64,000 bases of DNA, taken from assembly GCA_014584295.1 (NCBI GenBank), contig JACTNC010000016.1, forward strand, positions 110,955-174,954, written 5' to 3'. Positions within the stretch are counted from its first letter, which is position 1. Each line of letters opens with the position of its first letter. A model generated the notes under the pieces. The model was not told the origin of the DNA, searched no databases, and saw nothing but the letters and a program-made list of their open reading frames with translations. The position numbers were made by a program, and so were the translations under genes. Positions 63,826-64,000 of this stretch are shown in pieces. The stretch is from Verrucomicrobiota bacterium. GTDB taxonomy: Bacteria; Verrucomicrobiota; Verrucomicrobiia; Opitutales; Opitutaceae.

Positions 63826-63980
63826 CGGATGAAGAAAAGGCCGATCCAATTGCCAGCGCCAATGCCAAGGCTGCTCCCTGTCGTGGTACATCGTCATCGA
63901 TTGAGATTGCCTCGATTTTGTGGACAGAGACATCCGCGTTGACGTGTAGCTGTTTGGTCGCATCCGAGGACAGGAGCTGA
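63822..63980 (+). CDS. Very short candidate ORF after the zinc-ribbon gene
   Basis: A 52-codon frame with GTG 63822 overlapping the preceding stop as GTGA and ending TGA 63978-63980. No domain, signal peptide or composition support. Listed only because of the coupling overlap; it may be noncoding. Confidence 0.2.
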   Translation: MTDEEKADPIASANAKAAPCRGTSSSIEIASILWTETSALTCSCLVASEDRS

Positions 63981-64000
63981 AAGGCTTGCCGCAGGATGTG

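Overview
The window reads as chromosomal DNA of a GC-rich Verrucomicrobium, most likely of the Opitutales/Opitutaceae type. The taxon-level clues are a Verru_Chthon-type prepilin cassette, a PVC-type CxxCH haem protein beside sulfatases, a Tat-exported Gfo/Idh/MocA oxidoreductase and a DUF1080 glycoside hydrolase, and LL-diaminopimelate aminotransferase (DapL). This assignment is inferred from gene content, not from a marker phylogeny.

Layout. (1) Positions 1-19059: the tail of a DJ-1/PfpI gene, then a tightly packed plus-strand surface-polysaccharide locus of 16 genes. It runs from a Wzt-like ABC ATPase through a GT11 fucosyltransferase-like enzyme and about ten other glycosyltransferases, a polymerase-like membrane protein and an O-antigen-ligase family protein, to a polyprenyl-phosphate sugar-1-phosphate transferase. 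Many junctions overlap as ATGA, GTGA or TGATG. No Wzm permease or Wzx flippase is present. (2) 19080-22545: a hairpin between convergent genes, a secreted M23-like/PKD/golvesin-like protein, a repeat-rich spacer and a toxin-first higBA module with an operator-like palindrome in its promoter. (3) 22882-28807: a sulfatase-fold protein that lacks its catalytic residues, a tRNA-Met(CAT), then a visibly AT-richer segment with a 713-residue membrane protein and a 660-base noncoding stretch, followed by a second large membrane protein. (4) 28826-35213: a six-gene minus-strand operon of prepilin-like proteins, with a perfect 12-bp inverted repeat over its first start codon. (5) 35308-43637: housekeeping genes acs, rho, an unknown 586-residue protein, hisF, xseB and dxs. 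(6) 43790-53549: a sulfated-glycan/3-keto-glycoside utilisation cluster (ceramidase-like, PVC haem protein, sulfatase, Gfo/Idh, sulfatase; divergent DUF1080). (7) 53592-56866: an apbE/DUF4198/DUF2271/PepSY operon under a promoter that overlaps a Fur-box-like palindrome. (8) 57003-57392: a probable guanidine-III riboswitch in front of a SugE/Gdx-type guanidinium exporter. (9) 57484-62160: a 30-codon membrane mini-gene, nadB, panC, dapL, rpe. (10) 62161-64000: repeat-rich DNA, an IS3 transposase remnant and small unknown ORFs.

How the parts work together. The EPS genes should assemble a lipid-linked repeat unit, primed by the C-terminal PglC-like transferase at 17692-19059, then extend, polymerise and ligate it. 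Export may need partners outside the window. The sulfatase cluster suggests desulfation of glycans combined with 3-keto-sugar chemistry. The PepSY operon looks like an iron-regulated flavin/iron redox system. The best-supported notable signals are the riboswitch-exporter pair, the pseudosulfatase, the Fur-box operon and the family of dispersed intergenic repeats.
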